In this document: positions 25,131 to 39,225 of the stretch, one piece after another
How positions within the stretch are numbered: position 1 is the first letter of the stretch
Layout of the letters: the number at the start of each line of letters is the position of its first letter
Assembly (NCBI GenBank): GCA_026874595.1
Contig: CM049316.1
Span: 53,077,676 to 53,141,675 of the forward strand
Origin: Sipunculus nudus
Taxonomy: Eukaryota; Annelida; Sipuncula; Golfingiida; Sipunculidae
Reading direction: 5' to 3'
DNA: 64,000 nucleotides
Notes under the pieces: generated by a model
What the model was told of the DNA's origin: nothing
The model's database searches: none
The model's input: the letters and a program-made list of their open reading frames with translations, nothing else
Program-made: the position numbers and the translations under genes

Positions 25131-25429
25131 TCGCTGTATTCTTGGTTTTATGTCATTTTCACACAGATACACAGATGTCTTGCCCATTAAGGAACATACT
25201 GGTGGATATATATACGCACGCATATATACATACATGATAATAGTGGTATATAGGCCCCTATATTTCTTTTAGTACACGTCTGTGTGACAGCTCATGCCAT
25301 GGCCCTTAATTGACAAACTATATTTTGGCTTTTCTTTTTGCTTCTCCAGGCTATCCCGAACATTTTTTTTCACATTCCATACTTAACATAATTGTGCATG
25401 TGAATATATACAAGTGGTCGGTGGAAATG
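25131..25429. other. AT-rich spacer
   Basis: No gene recognised. Confidence 0.45.
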
Positions 25430-26560
25430 AAATATTTCCGCACGAGGCCACTGTCAGGCATAGATTTGACAACGATATCGCAGACAGGGCGGTTTTGGTG
25501 GAAGTAAACAATTTCTAGACGGGATGATACAAAATAAAATTCACACAGGTGGTCCGGCGTGTGACATACGACATCAAACGACAGAGGATCGAGAAACACG
25601 GGTTCGTCACCATCCCAAACGACACCAGCGCAGACGGCCCACTGATTGTTGCATTGTTAAATGGACGCCACACTCACTGGGCGAGCCCCGCAGACGCGCT
25701 TTCTTAAGGGTTCGACGTATTTGATGTCGCGCGCTTGTAGGGATCAATTACTAAACAAACTTTCCCTGTCTAGGAAGCTCAGAAATTGAATCTACTATTA
25801 TCATTGTGGAAAATAAACGCACGGTCGGCTCCCTGTTCCTTCCTTGTCGGCTTGCGCGGTAGAAACAGTCCTAATTCGCCCTATGACCTAAGCTTTATTC
25901 TGTAACACAGATCTCATTACTGAGCTTATAGAGTCCTGTACACAAAATCCATGGAGCATATTTTGCCAGGGAAAACTTTCAACAGTGTCTACTTTGTTAA
26001 CTTTTTGCCGCATGGCTGCGCCACAATTATCGGCGACAGAGATCTCACAGGGACGGAAAATATGTGATTTGTAGCGAGTCGTGTGGGAACACCTTTCGGA
26101 GTTGTTTTATTATTTAGATTTGGTGTGTCTCGATTCCTCTGCCAACATTTCTAGAACCTGGAGCCATGATCTCCACTACACTATTAAGTTCATTTTGCCC
26201 CCCGAATGTTGACCGGACATGTGCTCTTTTGACGGAGAGCGTCTTACGACACCCGTGCCGTGTAAAACTGTATGTAATCTGCGTGTCGACACGTGTAATT
26301 ATATGTAATATATTTCCTTCAGTTCGTGAGAAAATAAACTGTAAATCGTGTGTCAGCGGGCATTCAAGGTGTTCTGAGGCTTTAAGGTGGGCTTTGTAAG
26401 ACCGGCGTTCCCAAAGTTGCCACATTTAGTTCAGGTTTCCGCCGATAGATGTCGCTATTAGCCGGTGTGTCGGAATGGGGCGGTGAACCCGTTCCGCTGG
26501 CTGCACTCTTTTTCATCGAAAGCCATTGATGTTGCTTTAACTACATTTAACATGGCCGTA
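25430..26560. promoter_or_regulatory. Long G+C-richer block, candidate regulatory or exon-bearing
   Basis: About 1.1 kb of single-copy, CpG-containing sequence in an AT-rich setting. A frame at 25549-25707 (53 codons, no ATG) follows a TTCACACAG acceptor-like site and ends in TAA; it reads VTYDIKRQRIEKHGFVTIP and looks coding-like, but I recognise no family. Two overlapping ATG frames lie further on: 26114-26425 minus, 103 codons, and 26166-26399 plus, 77 codons. They oppose each other, so at most one is real. A conserved noncoding cluster is the simpler reading. Confidence 0.35.
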
Positions 26561-27200
26561 ATCGTAAGATTTAGTAATCATATGATAAAACATACAAAGA
26601 AAATGGCTTAAGAAAGTGTCAAACAAATTAAAACCGTCTTTGGGACGGGATTCTCTATACTGGTGCGTTTAATCAGGAACGCTTTTGACCAAAGCCTTGC
26701 GATGTAATCCATCATTTCAGATAAGTTTTATCACCTGGGATACATTGTTTGGCAATGATTAAACACAAACGCCATCCTGCATCAATCATTCTACATAGAG
26801 TACCCGCCGGCAAAACAGGCTAGAAACTTGCAAACTTATATAGCAACATGTCACTGCAGGTATCTCTCTCCATCTCACTTTTACAATCCCTAAAATAGAG
26901 AGCTTAACGGCAGTTTTGTTGAACACGTACACCTTGAATTATATACCTGTGATGTTATTCTGCTTGACTCTATTTTTATGTTTTGCTATTAATTATCACG
27001 TGACACGAGTTAATAAAAAGACTGGAAAAAAATGTTTTAATTTTATACATGTATACAATTTCCTTTTATAAGGCTCATCAAATTATATGCCAACGGTAAA
27101 TACGTGCACATACTTGGAAATTTATATTCAAATATCTGTACATTTATTGCAAGTTGGACTTTGCTGATATAAAGTTGATTTATACCTGATGATTCAAGGT
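26561..27200. other. AT-rich spacer
   Basis: No gene recognised. Confidence 0.45.
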
Positions 27201-27660
27201 GACAGGGTACAAACGCATGTCTGTGGAAGGTGAACTTATAGAGGCAGCGACAGGCGGTGCTTCACCATGGACGTGTACACGAGGTGGTGCGAATCATATT
27301 CACTTGTTACGGGCACCTGCTCCACAGAAGGAAAAAATGTGGCGCCATGTGAGCTGGTACTGTTACACCTGTTAACAATAGAACTCCCCACCCAGCCCCG
27401 GCTTTCCATAGATCCTTTCCACGTTTTCTAGCACTGTGAGAAATAAACAAGCATGTCGGAACATCGCGGTCAAAATGTGACAAGCCAGCAACATCCTCCC
27501 TCGGCAAGCGACATCAAAGGCACCGAATCTCTTCAAAAGCCTTGAAACTGACAAATATGCGCGGCATGTGAAAATGACATGGACACGTGTATAGCCAACA
27601 CACTTGTGGCAGTAATCTGGGTATCAACCCGTTGAAACACTACCCGTGTATCATACAGAT
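27201..27660. promoter_or_regulatory. Candidate regulatory block
   Basis: Single-copy, G+C-richer sequence containing ATGTGGCGCCATGTGAG (about 27337) and GGTCAAAATGTGACAAG. Minus frames of 60-66 codons here begin at weak codons and are not called. Confidence 0.25.
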
Positions 27661-28569
27661 CTTGGATTATAACATATTATGCGTGTTCTTTTGTACTTTT
27701 CCTAATATTACAAAACATTTAATGCAATCAATTACACTTATTGGTGCCGTTTGACGTGGTAGCCCCATGTCTTATTCTCTCATATGAGATTGTCAAATTA
27801 AATGAGTGGAAACTGAGGCGACATGTGAGAACAACTTCAGAACAGCACGTGTAAAGAAATCCACCACCGTTTACGCCCAAAAACATTTGTAAAGTATTTT
27901 TAAAAGCAGTTTTTGTTTTCAGCTGTTGCCGAATAAACGCGTGAATGTGTTACATAGAAAATTCACCTAAATTATGAATGCAATAAAACAGATCATTTAT
28001 TTAATTTGTGGACGAAACCGGGGATGAAACGCGAGTTTTTCTCTTAAGAACAAAGGTGCATATTTCTTATCTAAACCTCTATCTCCATTGGCTAATATAA
28101 TTTAATCTATTATCTAAAGTTACATTTTTTCACTTTTTTTTAAATTAATTTTAAAAGAATCCTTTATTATAATAATCTTTTAATTATTAACTATATTTAT
28201 AAAAAAAATTACTTCAGTGAGATATTTCGTTTCCCATGCACTTTCTGAAATACACATTTCGTTTCTTTCTTATATTTAATGAAGTTATATGCCATGGACT
28301 ATGTTGAGCTTTATGCTTCATCAAATTTGACACAGTTTTTCAGCTCTTTGTACTAATTTTAACTTTAGCAGATTCACACAATCCTGCTTGCATATTTTTA
28401 ATGTGGAGATTCTTTTGCACCTTCCTATTTGCCAATAATAAAATATATATTTAAAAATAATTGCCAAAATAAAATATATTAATACATGATTACCGTTTGA
28501 TATGGAAAAAATGTTTCACACACACATATAAATGTTTAATTTCACACACATTTTATATATATATATATA

Positions 28570-28621
<52 letters not shown>

Positions 28622-28739
28622 GGCAGGCCTGCATGACAATATGCTTGGTAATACAGTTTAACGTACACTTTTTATTTTAATATGACATAAGGATCCCAGC
28701 ACGGCTTCCCCATGCAGTATAGATACATATATACATGTA
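27661..28739. other. AT-rich sequence with (TA)n(TG)n(TA)n tract
   Basis: The compound microsatellite is at 28553-28615. No gene recognised. Confidence 0.6.
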
Positions 28740-29150
28740 CAATTTACCAACAATGAGCAGTGACAGTGTGAGCTGGAGGCGGTCTGTGTGTCTCGTGTGT
28801 TTGTTATGACTACCTACGTAACTAAGAATCAGGCACTATAAGAAACTGCTCAAATTTGACCAGGCGCGTCCCGAGGTGTATATTAAACATTGATGTAACA
28901 CCTCTTGGGCCCGAACACGAAATTTTATTGCACCCAGCAGCGATCATTTATCGCTTCTGGCAAGGTGCAGATTTTTCCGATGGCTGACCCCTGACCGTGT
29001 CGCTATATAACGGTCACGCTCCAGCGCCAGGTGGAACTACCGTACGGTTCAGAGTCGATCTCTCTTGAGGCAAAAGACATAAAATTTTGTTGGTGCGCCC
29101 AGTGCCGTCCGCTCAACTTGTCAGTTTAACTGCGCGGTGATATATGTCTC
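28740..29150. promoter_or_regulatory. Candidate regulatory block with TATATAA
   Basis: Dense single-copy sequence with Hox/Cdx-like ATTTTATTGC (about 28921), GCGATCATTTATC (28940-28952, also present at 39933-39945), paired GAGGTGTA and TAACACCTC words, and TATATAA at 29004-29010. AGCGAT and ATCGCT flank CATTT as a small hairpin. It could be a distal promoter or an enhancer. Confidence 0.35.
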
Positions 29151-30599
29151 TTGCTTCATGCCCATCTTATTATATCACTATACTATTATGTAAATGTAAA
29201 ATAATGTGTGTTTAAGTAGGTTGTAAAGATGCTATGGTCGCCTCGGGCTCGCTTCATATTTTATTATAGGCTGCAAGAAATCTACATCTGACCCAATCAA
29301 GCGCTACCGGAGCTGTGTACATTTCAGACCTTTGTTCATTTCAGATACTGTTGTTCATTGCAGATATATACAGCTGTGCATTTCAGACGAGCTTGTTCAT
29401 TTCATGCCCTCCTTTTCTGACAATTCTGACACTGTCCCGGTGTGTCGCTGAAGAGCTTTATCAGTGTTTTCTCACAATGCTTGTAATATTACAGCATTAA
29501 TAAAACAAAACCCCGCATTTTATGTAAATTTATAGTTTTTCTATTTAAAACCATGCCCGTAATAGTACACTGGTGTATGTATCTATATACATGTTACGTA
29601 TATGTACATGTATATTCGTGTGTGTGCGTGTGGTCAGAAAAAGTGAGGGCGCGTTCTGCGTGTCCTATGACAATTTAATCTTACATAGACGGTGGATATA
29701 TTTAAACTACTTCAAATAAAAACACTATGTATTCAATTAATCAAATATTTCTTAAGTGTTCCATTAGTTATAGACAATCCTGAATAACACTTCGTGTATT
29801 TATGGATCAGACTTCATCTAATGCCCTTCTTACTGTGTGGCGGTTTTCTTTGGAAGGTGTTTATAAGTGAGAGTGTTCATATTAGGCCTACATGCAGGGC
29901 TGACCAGCATGTCGGGCTTGTAGACAGAACACATTGACGTCACAGTAAATTTTCTCGGTCATCCATTATTGATGTAGAATGGACTGGACAGGGAACAGTC
30001 ATTTGTTATTATTTGCTGGTATATACCAAATACCTGTTGTGTGACAGTACTGCGCATGCTTGTCATCGTCACTGGGACACGTGCTCACCATTGGTGACCT
30101 GCACAAATACATTTGTATTCCCTGATGGGCCGAGAGACCTCTATCCTTTAATATGATTGTATGTAGCTGAACAGCCCGGTGACCGTCCATGTAAACTAGG
30201 GATTAGCGACCAGTGTCCCTGATTGTTGCTCAATGTGACTTAGCACTCGGGTTGAAAAGCTCAGAAACCTCCCGTGTTTTATGATTCATGAGGGTTTGAT
30301 AACACCATCAGTGTGTGTATTGTGGTTAGTACATCCAATTTCAGCAACGATCGTATCGGGCCTTTGATCTTATTGAGAGTTTTAATCGTGTCATTTCCGC
30401 TGAGCGCTCTGCGGGCAGCTCCTGTGTTCGGACTAACTAGAAACCGAGTAACATTAGCCAGATTGAATGAAACTTGATGTATTATTAACGCCAGGGTTGA
30501 TGCTGTTTACACAAACGACCATTGTTTTATCTGGCTGGTGTACTATTTAAATATTGGTTCTCTCGTGCCCGGCACGCTATATATCGACGGTACACGCAA
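29151..30599. other. Mixed spacer, nothing recognised
   Basis: A patch of moderate G+C at 30000-30560 holds no convincing frame. TATATGTACATGTATA is near 29597. The direct repeat TTCATTTCAGA (29336) and related TTTCAGAC words at 29322-29395 are short and irregular. Confidence 0.4.
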
Positions 30600-31320
30600 T
30601 GTGTGACGTACTGAACAACACACATAAACACGGGAACATATACACAGCCTTACAAAGAAAAAAGAGTAGGCTTAAAAACACGCACATACACACACGAGCG
30701 AGAATTTCTATGTATATACGCTAGGAGGAAACCCCGTAGAAAAACAAACACCAATATATACACGCTTGTATTTCTCACGGCTTTATTGTCTACACTTCTG
30801 CAAAATAAAAAGGTAAAGGATAAAAATAAAAAAAAACACAGATAAAAGGGTGACAATATAACATATATATATACATCGACAACCCCCAACCCCCCCCCCC
30901 CCCTTCCCGTAAATCTGTTTAGAGGTGATCCGCTTCAAATATTTATAGGTATTTCTATCTGGTTCTTGTCAATTCTTTTACAATATTTCATTAACAATTA
31001 TTTAGAAGTTTGCTGGCAAAGTATATATCATTTGTAATTTTTTTAGTCTTCAGTTTATATAATATAATAAATTTATAGCACATTAAAACCTCCACATAAA
31101 TACTATATAGTATGCATGGGCCAATTCCGCCACCATGCATGCACAGAATATGTTCCTCATTATATATTGTTTCTAGAGTTGTGATATAATCCTCCTTTCT
31201 TATCCTTGTTGATGGGACATCTTTCATATTCGCGATTATTTCATATTCCCGCAAAATTAAAACACTCGCGAATAAAAAGGCAACCACAGTATATAAAATA
31301 GGGCAAAGAATCAATTATTT
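30600..31320. repeat. AT-rich sequence with C-tract and CGCGAAT dispersed module
   Basis: A 14-bp C run at 30890-30903. At 31229-31278 the words ATTCGCGATTATTTC, CCCGCAAAATTAAAAC and CTCGCGAATAAAAA form an inverted arrangement. I recall it as a widespread molluscan small repeat; a partner is at 34507-34546 (TTCGCGAA twice). A minus frame at 30991-31314 overlaps it and is not called. Confidence 0.45.
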
Positions 31321-31807
31321 AAGGAAGATGGCTATATTTAATTGTGAATAGAACTTTTGTTTCTTCAAGAATTCTCCCCGTTTACTATATATATAGTGCT
31401 TGTATATATTCATTCACTGCATGTAACACCAACAACTGGTCACAATTATTTACCATGACATTATGATGGTGGTCAAATAACATTTTCACCACGCGTCATC
31501 AATTAATTAAAGCCTTCCAGCATGCATATAGGGTTTGGACTTTGATAATGTCTTAATCCTAACAGGAACCTTTAGATTGAATATACAAATTTACCATCAC
31601 GAGGAATGTCAACAACGTATTTTAATGTGTACTTTTCAAACATAATTGAAATCACGTAGACACTTTTAAATATCAATTTAAATGTTATAAAACGCTTTTA
31701 TAAATGACACAGACATATATAGGAATGTACTGCAAATTTATACATGCAATGCCAGAAGTATAATACAAACGCTTACTTCAAATAATATCTAAATACAGAT
31801 ATACAAA
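31321..31807. other. AT-rich spacer
   Basis: No gene recognised. Confidence 0.45.
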
Positions 31808-31890
31808 ATAATAATAGTAATAATAATAATAATAATAATAGTAATAATAAAAATATTAAACTGACGAAACAACTTGATTCTGTATACTTA

Positions 31891-31939
<49 letters not shown>

Positions 31940-31979
31940 TCTCTATATCAATCTATCTATCATATATATAAATGTATAT

Positions 31980-32042
<63 letters not shown>
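31808..32042. repeat. Microsatellite cluster: (TAA)n, (TC)n, (TA)n
   Basis: TAA repeats at 31808-31848, CT repeats at 31893-31944, and TA repeats at about 31979-32042 with one TACATA interruption. Confidence 0.97.
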
Positions 32043-32045
<3 letters not shown>

Positions 32046-32301
32046 GGGTCGCAATGGGTTGTAAAATCATCTTCGGTGTTTGAATGAAATTAAACAACCG
32101 ATGATCGATTATTAATCGATTATTTTGTGTACATCTAGATATACCTACCGTTGAATATGGTTTTTAGAATTATACCTATAAAATGTTGACTATATAAGTG
32201 TATATAGAAAGGTCGAGGTAATGGCCAAGTTGTTGAATCGATTATGAAAGAAAACGACCATTCGATTAATTGGCACATCACCAATATGTATATATATATA
32301 T

Positions 32302-32332
<31 letters not shown>

Positions 32333-32600
32333 AATGATAAGATGTGAACAAATGGTTGTGGGTTATATTTATATATATAAAATAAATGGATATACATGTA
32401 TAACATTTTCAACTAATGAGGATATCTCCATAGGTTTGGCTAAACTAAGCTAGGAATGTGGCTACACCAAATATTTCTCGATGAGAGCTGGCTATTTGAC
32501 TATATCAGTATGTTCCCGTAGCCCCTGTAAACCTCGTGTCACCAGTAGATCGCCACAGATCCCTTATCATCCTTTAATCTAATAGCACACTACACACACA
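32043..32600. other. AT-rich spacer with TA/CA patches
   Basis: Repeated ATCGATTATTAATCGATTATT near 32103 gives overlapping palindromes. TATATA/CACACA patch at 32285-32331. No gene. Confidence 0.45.
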
Positions 32601-33130
32601 AACGTCAGATTATACCGGCAGAAAATCATCAAATCCAGACCGGAGCAGACCTGGCGAGCCTTGTTAATGAAAGCTTGGCCCTGGATCACTTAAATCTTTC
32701 TGGCTGAGCAGATCCAATCATCCCTGGACGCGAAAAGGATCAAATGGACTTGGGAGTTCTTTGATATGGAGCCACAATGTCCCCGTACCTAGAATTATTC
32801 CAGCCGCCCCGATCAGACAAAATATGGCGGGGCCCTGGGGGCTTACGTTAAACCTTTGTGGCCAGCACCCCGGTCCTCACCAGTGATTTTCACCAATAAC
32901 TCCAGCGATTAAAGGCTCCGGTCCCTACGCCCGATCCGGACCTTGGCCGTTTTTGTTCCTTCTGCGCCCGATAGTCAATCCATCATAATATGACAATATA
33001 GATCTGTGCGCTGACACGCACATCAGCTTTTAAAAGCTTAATAGAAATATTGGATATTATCCAGCCAACTTTTTTTCTCCCTCTCTTTTCACAGCCACAG
33101 GCGCTTGATTATAGTTTTATCCGCGGAAGC
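32600..33130. promoter_or_regulatory. Strong candidate enhancer block
   Basis: About 400 bp of compositionally complex, single-copy sequence with TTAATGAAAGC, CACTTAAATC (Nkx2-type CACTTAA), GGATCAAATGG (32738-32748) and CTTTGATATGG (32759-32769; both TCF/LEF-like), and GCGATTAAAGG (32925-32935). No frame longer than 60 codons. This density resembles deeply conserved developmental enhancers. The reading is inference from motifs. Confidence 0.4.
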
Positions 33131-33392
33131 AAATTGTTAACCATTCCACTTAAGCGCATTCTATTTATTCCTCCCACACCCGTCCTGTATATATATATAC
33201 AGTATACATATACACGCATGTTGTAAACAAATATACGACAAAGCCATGCATGACAACTATATTCTGTCGTAATTGATTTACATCCATGGCATGCATGTGG
33301 ATAATTTCCTTTTTTATATACTTAAAAATGATTTAATCACACTTGTAAGGATTTGATCAATACAGTTTATTACAAGTAACCATTATTTTACG

Positions 33393-33428
<36 letters not shown>

Positions 33429-34416
33429 CTATGAATCAAATTCTTCACCAAGCTGCACATGCCTCACAACTCTATATATATATAGAACAGTTTAGACTGG
33501 CCAATGTATCCGAAAAAAATAATTAACATGTTGATAATTATTTTTTGTCTCATATATGTTTCAAATGTCTGAATACTTTTAAAAGAAAATGTTATTTATT
33601 ATAATTCGGAAGGCCAGGAAAATGCAGCGCGGTAAATTGCCACTTTTATCCGTCATTGTTTTCGAACACTTATTATGATCTCACATGTGCAGTTCTCTTA
33701 AATATCTTCATATAGAGGATGTATTTGTCTGTAATTTTATTATTCTATTATAAATACACTATATCTAGGGAAAGTACAATTAAATAAAGACGTTTAATCA
33801 ATAAAACGGGCACGCTGCAGAATATTGTTCCACGAAATAATTATCTGTATATATAAGCCAGTCCAACATAATATATATACATGCACACACACACATAAAT
33901 ATATATGTCAATATCCTTTTTGAATATTCCCATTACTAATATGGAGTAAAGCCCAGTAAAAGACATGTATCTTCCAGTTTCCCGAGAATACCTTGATATG
34001 ATAAATTAGTGGTAAATGTTAAACTAAGTATATACTATAGTATCTTGTTTTCTATACTATAGTGATTTGTATATAATATAAAGTAATTATTTCCAAACTG
34101 CATTTATTTATTTCATTAAATAAATTCATAAATGGCGCATTAAGCAATATCATAGGCAATTCCAAAGTATATATATATATATATATGTATATATGAAGCA
34201 TCATCCATGGGGAAGACAAAAATAGGATGAAGATTCTCATACATGGAAAGAAGGATACTTGTTATATAGCAATGTATACCTCTCAATGACGGTTTATAAT
34301 GTCTGTTTAACATTATTTTATACACGCACAATTAGTACAATAATAATTTTGGCAGAATTGTTAAAAGTGCATGTCTGCATGTTCAAGGAGCTGTATGTAG
34401 CATGAAATCAAAGCTT

Positions 34417-34418
<2 letters not shown>
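33131..34418. other. AT-rich sequence with (GA)n tract
   Basis: GA repeats at 33399-33424. TATA patches near 33188, 33475 and 34166-34190. No gene recognised. Confidence 0.55.

Positions 34419-34474
<56 letters not shown>
34419..34474. repeat. (AT)n microsatellite
   Basis: 56 bp of uninterrupted AT, followed at 34507-34546 by two TTCGCGAA words 30 bp apart (the CGCGAA dispersed module). Confidence 0.97.
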
Positions 34475-34477
<3 letters not shown>

Positions 34478-35421
34478 TCCTATAGGGTGTCAAATTCGAG
34501 ATATTCGCGAAAGTTATTTATCTGGAAAATAAAGTTTTCGCGAATATATAATACACCTATAATTAACACAGTTGAAACGTCATTTATATAGCGAATATAG
34601 TCTCATTGCTATTTCTATAACGTATATATGTTATCTGTATAGTGCCGAGAGTCAAAAGATTGCATGATATAATGTAATATAAGATTTATCAAAGACTGAT
34701 GATCTATAGCATACTGTCTTCAATTAATGAACAAGGAGTTTTACTCGTTCGATGTACACTCTGTTTTAAACAATATTAAGATTTTGCGGTCATTTTATAT
34801 ATTTCCTATATTACAATATTGTTACCATATGGTGGGAACACAAAAAAAAGGAAACTTTGGAATCAGTGAATTTGTGAAAACAGCAAAAATGGAATTTTCC
34901 AAATACTCCCCACAGTATACATTTATAAGATATAGCCTTATACTCTTATAAGGGCCATGTTCATATGCAAGATTCTTAAAACAGGTCTTGAACCGTCTTT
35001 AAACCAAGCTTTATATGTAATATTAATCATTATTGCCCAGGTGCATGGTATATTATGCGACCCTGAAGTTTATCAAATGTTGTCATGTAAGTTTTAGTTC
35101 ACGTTCGTAAAACAGCATAGACATGCACTATGACAACTATAGAAAGTGGTCAGAACCCATATTTATATACGTCGGCAAGGTGTGTATATAAGCGCAGAAT
35201 AATATATAGCAATGCAAGCCCATCACGGCTCTCCTGATGTTGCATCAAAGTTTGCCCAATCTCTCAATGGTAAATGACCATTAGAACATAGCATACAGCG
35301 ATCCAGTTATCTCTCTAATATCCATTTGTCTATCCCTAGCTCTCCAGAAAAATTAACCAAAATCTGTTCATATCTTTATAATATAGTTGCTAACAGGCAA
35401 TTGGAAGAAAGTTATGTAAGA

Positions 35422-35424
<3 letters not shown>
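34475..35424. other. AT-rich spacer
   Basis: Apart from the CGCGAA module at its left edge nothing is recognised. The plus frame at 34727-34951 (74 codons) has an ATG but is Phe/Tyr/Ile-rich and probably chance. Confidence 0.45.
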
Positions 35425-36830
<1,406 letters not shown>

Positions 36831-36839
36831 CTGTCTGTA

Positions 36840-37180
36840 TGTTACATAGTTTGTCTGAGCACCGACTGACAAGTATACACACTTGTCCGGGACTCCGTCC
36901 CCCCGGCCTGTGAAGCGGGGTAAAGTGTCCGTACTTGCCGAGTGGGCGGGGTAGGGGAGGGTACACTGCTGCCAAGCACTGTCGCCGCACTGTCAGCACC
37001 AGCTGACCAGCACTCCCCCTGACCTACAGACTTATTCCAGTACTCGAGTGGGCGGGGGGACACCTGTGGGAGTAGGATTACCTGTGGGGCGGGGTGTTTG
37101 CCACATGCTACAGTCACGCACCCCATCCCTGTGACCCCCCACCCTCATGGCCGACACCAGATACATTCCTCACATTTCAT
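36840..37180. promoter_or_regulatory. G+C-rich island with GC boxes
   Basis: Three GC boxes: GGGCGGGG at about 36941, GGGCGGGG at about 37051 and GGGGCGGGG at about 37086. CACCTGTGG, ACCTGTGG and CAGCTG E-box words lie between them. A 94-codon ATG frame on minus (36842-37126) spans it but is Ser/Pro/Thr/Gly-rich with no recognised domain, so I favour a promoter- or enhancer-like island. Confidence 0.35.
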
Positions 37181-38150
37181 TCCTGACCCCACGTAAAACA
37201 CCTGTGACCAGAGTCAATGTTGACAGACCATGCACCAAGTGTGGTTGTGCTAATTATGGGACGTGCGTAGTAATTACTAAATTAAAACATTGTTCTAAAT
37301 TTCACCGTTAAAGTAGGAAACTATTGATTGATTTTTTCATCAGACATATCACAATTAATGCATTGCATGCTGTAAAGGCTGTATATAAGATATGTAAGAG
37401 TTAAGATATGTCCGTGCGGTTGATTTTCTTAAAAATATTTCAAACACAGACTGACTTTTGTGGTTTGTATAAATATATAAATACATAGCCAATTATTATT
37501 GTCAAGAAACCTCTTTGTTAAAAGGTTGGGTACTCAGACAACTTTTATGAACTTCAAGAAACATTTCTCATGATCAAGGGACAGCATGACAACATAATTT
37601 TATTGCTAAACAGGTAAATGTCCATTAAAACAAAACGAAATCTTCTCGAAATCAAATATGTTATTTCTTGATGAAATATCCGAGCGATTGAAACTCAAAA
37701 TCGACGAATTTCTACAGTCTACACTAAATATTATATAAGGGAGGGGTCTAAATTGACGTGCCCGGTGATCAACCATTTTTTCCCCTTTATTGGCAACCTC
37801 CTTTTAAAATACTTAGGTAACATAAATGAACTTTGTGATAAAATGTTCTCATATGAACTCATGCCCATTTGCATTTGTTTTGGTGAAAAAAGTTATTTTT
37901 CTCCTCAGCTAAAAGCCATTTCTGTTAATAACACAAAAGTCAGATTTAAGCTGTTTGACTTTTAAACAATTACCAGGCAGTTTTTTTATCTCCGTCCTTC
38001 AGCACAAATGAACACCTGATCTCCAACAAGCCCTATAATTACTGCATACAGTAAAGTATCATGCCTACAGCCAGACTCGGACAAAGTGCAGTGACTGTCC
38101 GAGTGACCAAGATATGACCCACTTTATGACATCACATTCTGTGACGTATA
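37181..38150. other. AT-rich spacer with a short hairpin
   Basis: ACTCGGACA and TGTCCGAGT (about 38074-38105) form a 9-bp stem with a 12-nt loop. No gene recognised. Confidence 0.4.
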
Positions 38151-38460
38151 TTGTTACCCGAGTAAAATTTCGAGGCCTGAGGCCAGTAATGACAGACTTG
38201 CGTCCTCACGGATGTGCCGACTTTGCATAACCACGTCACGCTGCCAGCGGCGCCACCTGGAGCTCAAACCATGCAGTATGCACGAGGAAGCATATATTTT
38301 ATACAGGAATAACACTGCTATACGGTCTGGTGGCGCTTTAAACAGTTTATGTAAAATGGACATCGTATGTGTCAGCTTCGCAAAATAGCAATTCCATTGA
38401 CCAACAGAAGACGTCAGAATGATTTCAGTGAGAGATTGGACATTCAAGGCAAAAAGCGAC
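38151..38460. promoter_or_regulatory. Candidate regulatory block with CTCF-like core
   Basis: GCGCCACCTGGAGC at 38250-38263 reads GCTCCAGGTGGCGC on minus, matching the CTCF core CAGGTGGCGC. CTGGTGGCGCTTT is 80 bp downstream. A 97-codon minus frame here starts at TTG and is not called. Confidence 0.3.
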
Positions 38461-39160
38461 CAATTAACAGACTTCCAATACCAGTCATTTCTATTGCAGT
38501 GCCACGCATTTCACTAATACGTTAGGTCCAATCAGTTCAACTCAAATTGTTGACAATAACCAGTACTACTCAAATTAAGTTTTTTACCGTTTGTTCATGT
38601 ACATTAGCAATTCAGATAACTCAAAAATAAAAAAAAATACAGACGCATATAATTTTAAACAGATTTATTTTCATACTATTCAAATCAACTAAATTCCCTC
38701 CCAATGACAATACGAGAGTACTTAAACGAAAACCTTTGGGATTAAATAAAATTATACTTGTATTTCTTATTGGAGTATATATGGTTTAAGCCAGTATCTC
38801 AAAGGGCTGTTACGTGGCCACTAAAGGCGAACGCCATTTGAGAGGGAAAATTAAAATTACAATAGTCGTATATACACTGGTGTTCTAAGTAACAATTAAT
38901 TCAGTGTGATTCGAAGTGGAAATATCGCTAATTCACGTTTTAATTTTGTACAGGTATATCCAACTAGTCGCCATGAGTCACAGCCAATAGTGAAATGCTG
39001 GCTTTAGCTTTTTATTCACGGCGTTTGTGGTCGGCACAGTGCTGTATACTTTTTAAGAGATGATTTAGCGTGACAAACATTGGAAACCTAGTTCACTATA
39101 TAGTTCTCAAGGGAGTAAGACAATGTGAGCAGAATTATTGCACTGAACAGGACCACTAAC
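38461..39160. other. AT-rich spacer
   Basis: No gene recognised. Confidence 0.45.
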
Positions 39161-39161
39161 T

Positions 39162-39223
<62 letters not shown>
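39161..39223. repeat. (TA)n microsatellite
   Basis: TA repeats with one AAATAT interruption near 39175, ending at TACCGGTA. Confidence 0.97.

Positions 39224-39225
<2 letters not shown>

Noticed and set aside
24896-25272. Poly-Tyr/Ile frames of 95-113 codons
   Set aside because: Produced by (CT)n and (TTA)n microsatellites.
38154-38447. 97-codon minus frame
   Set aside because: Starts at TTG, no domain, overlaps a G+C-rich motif block.
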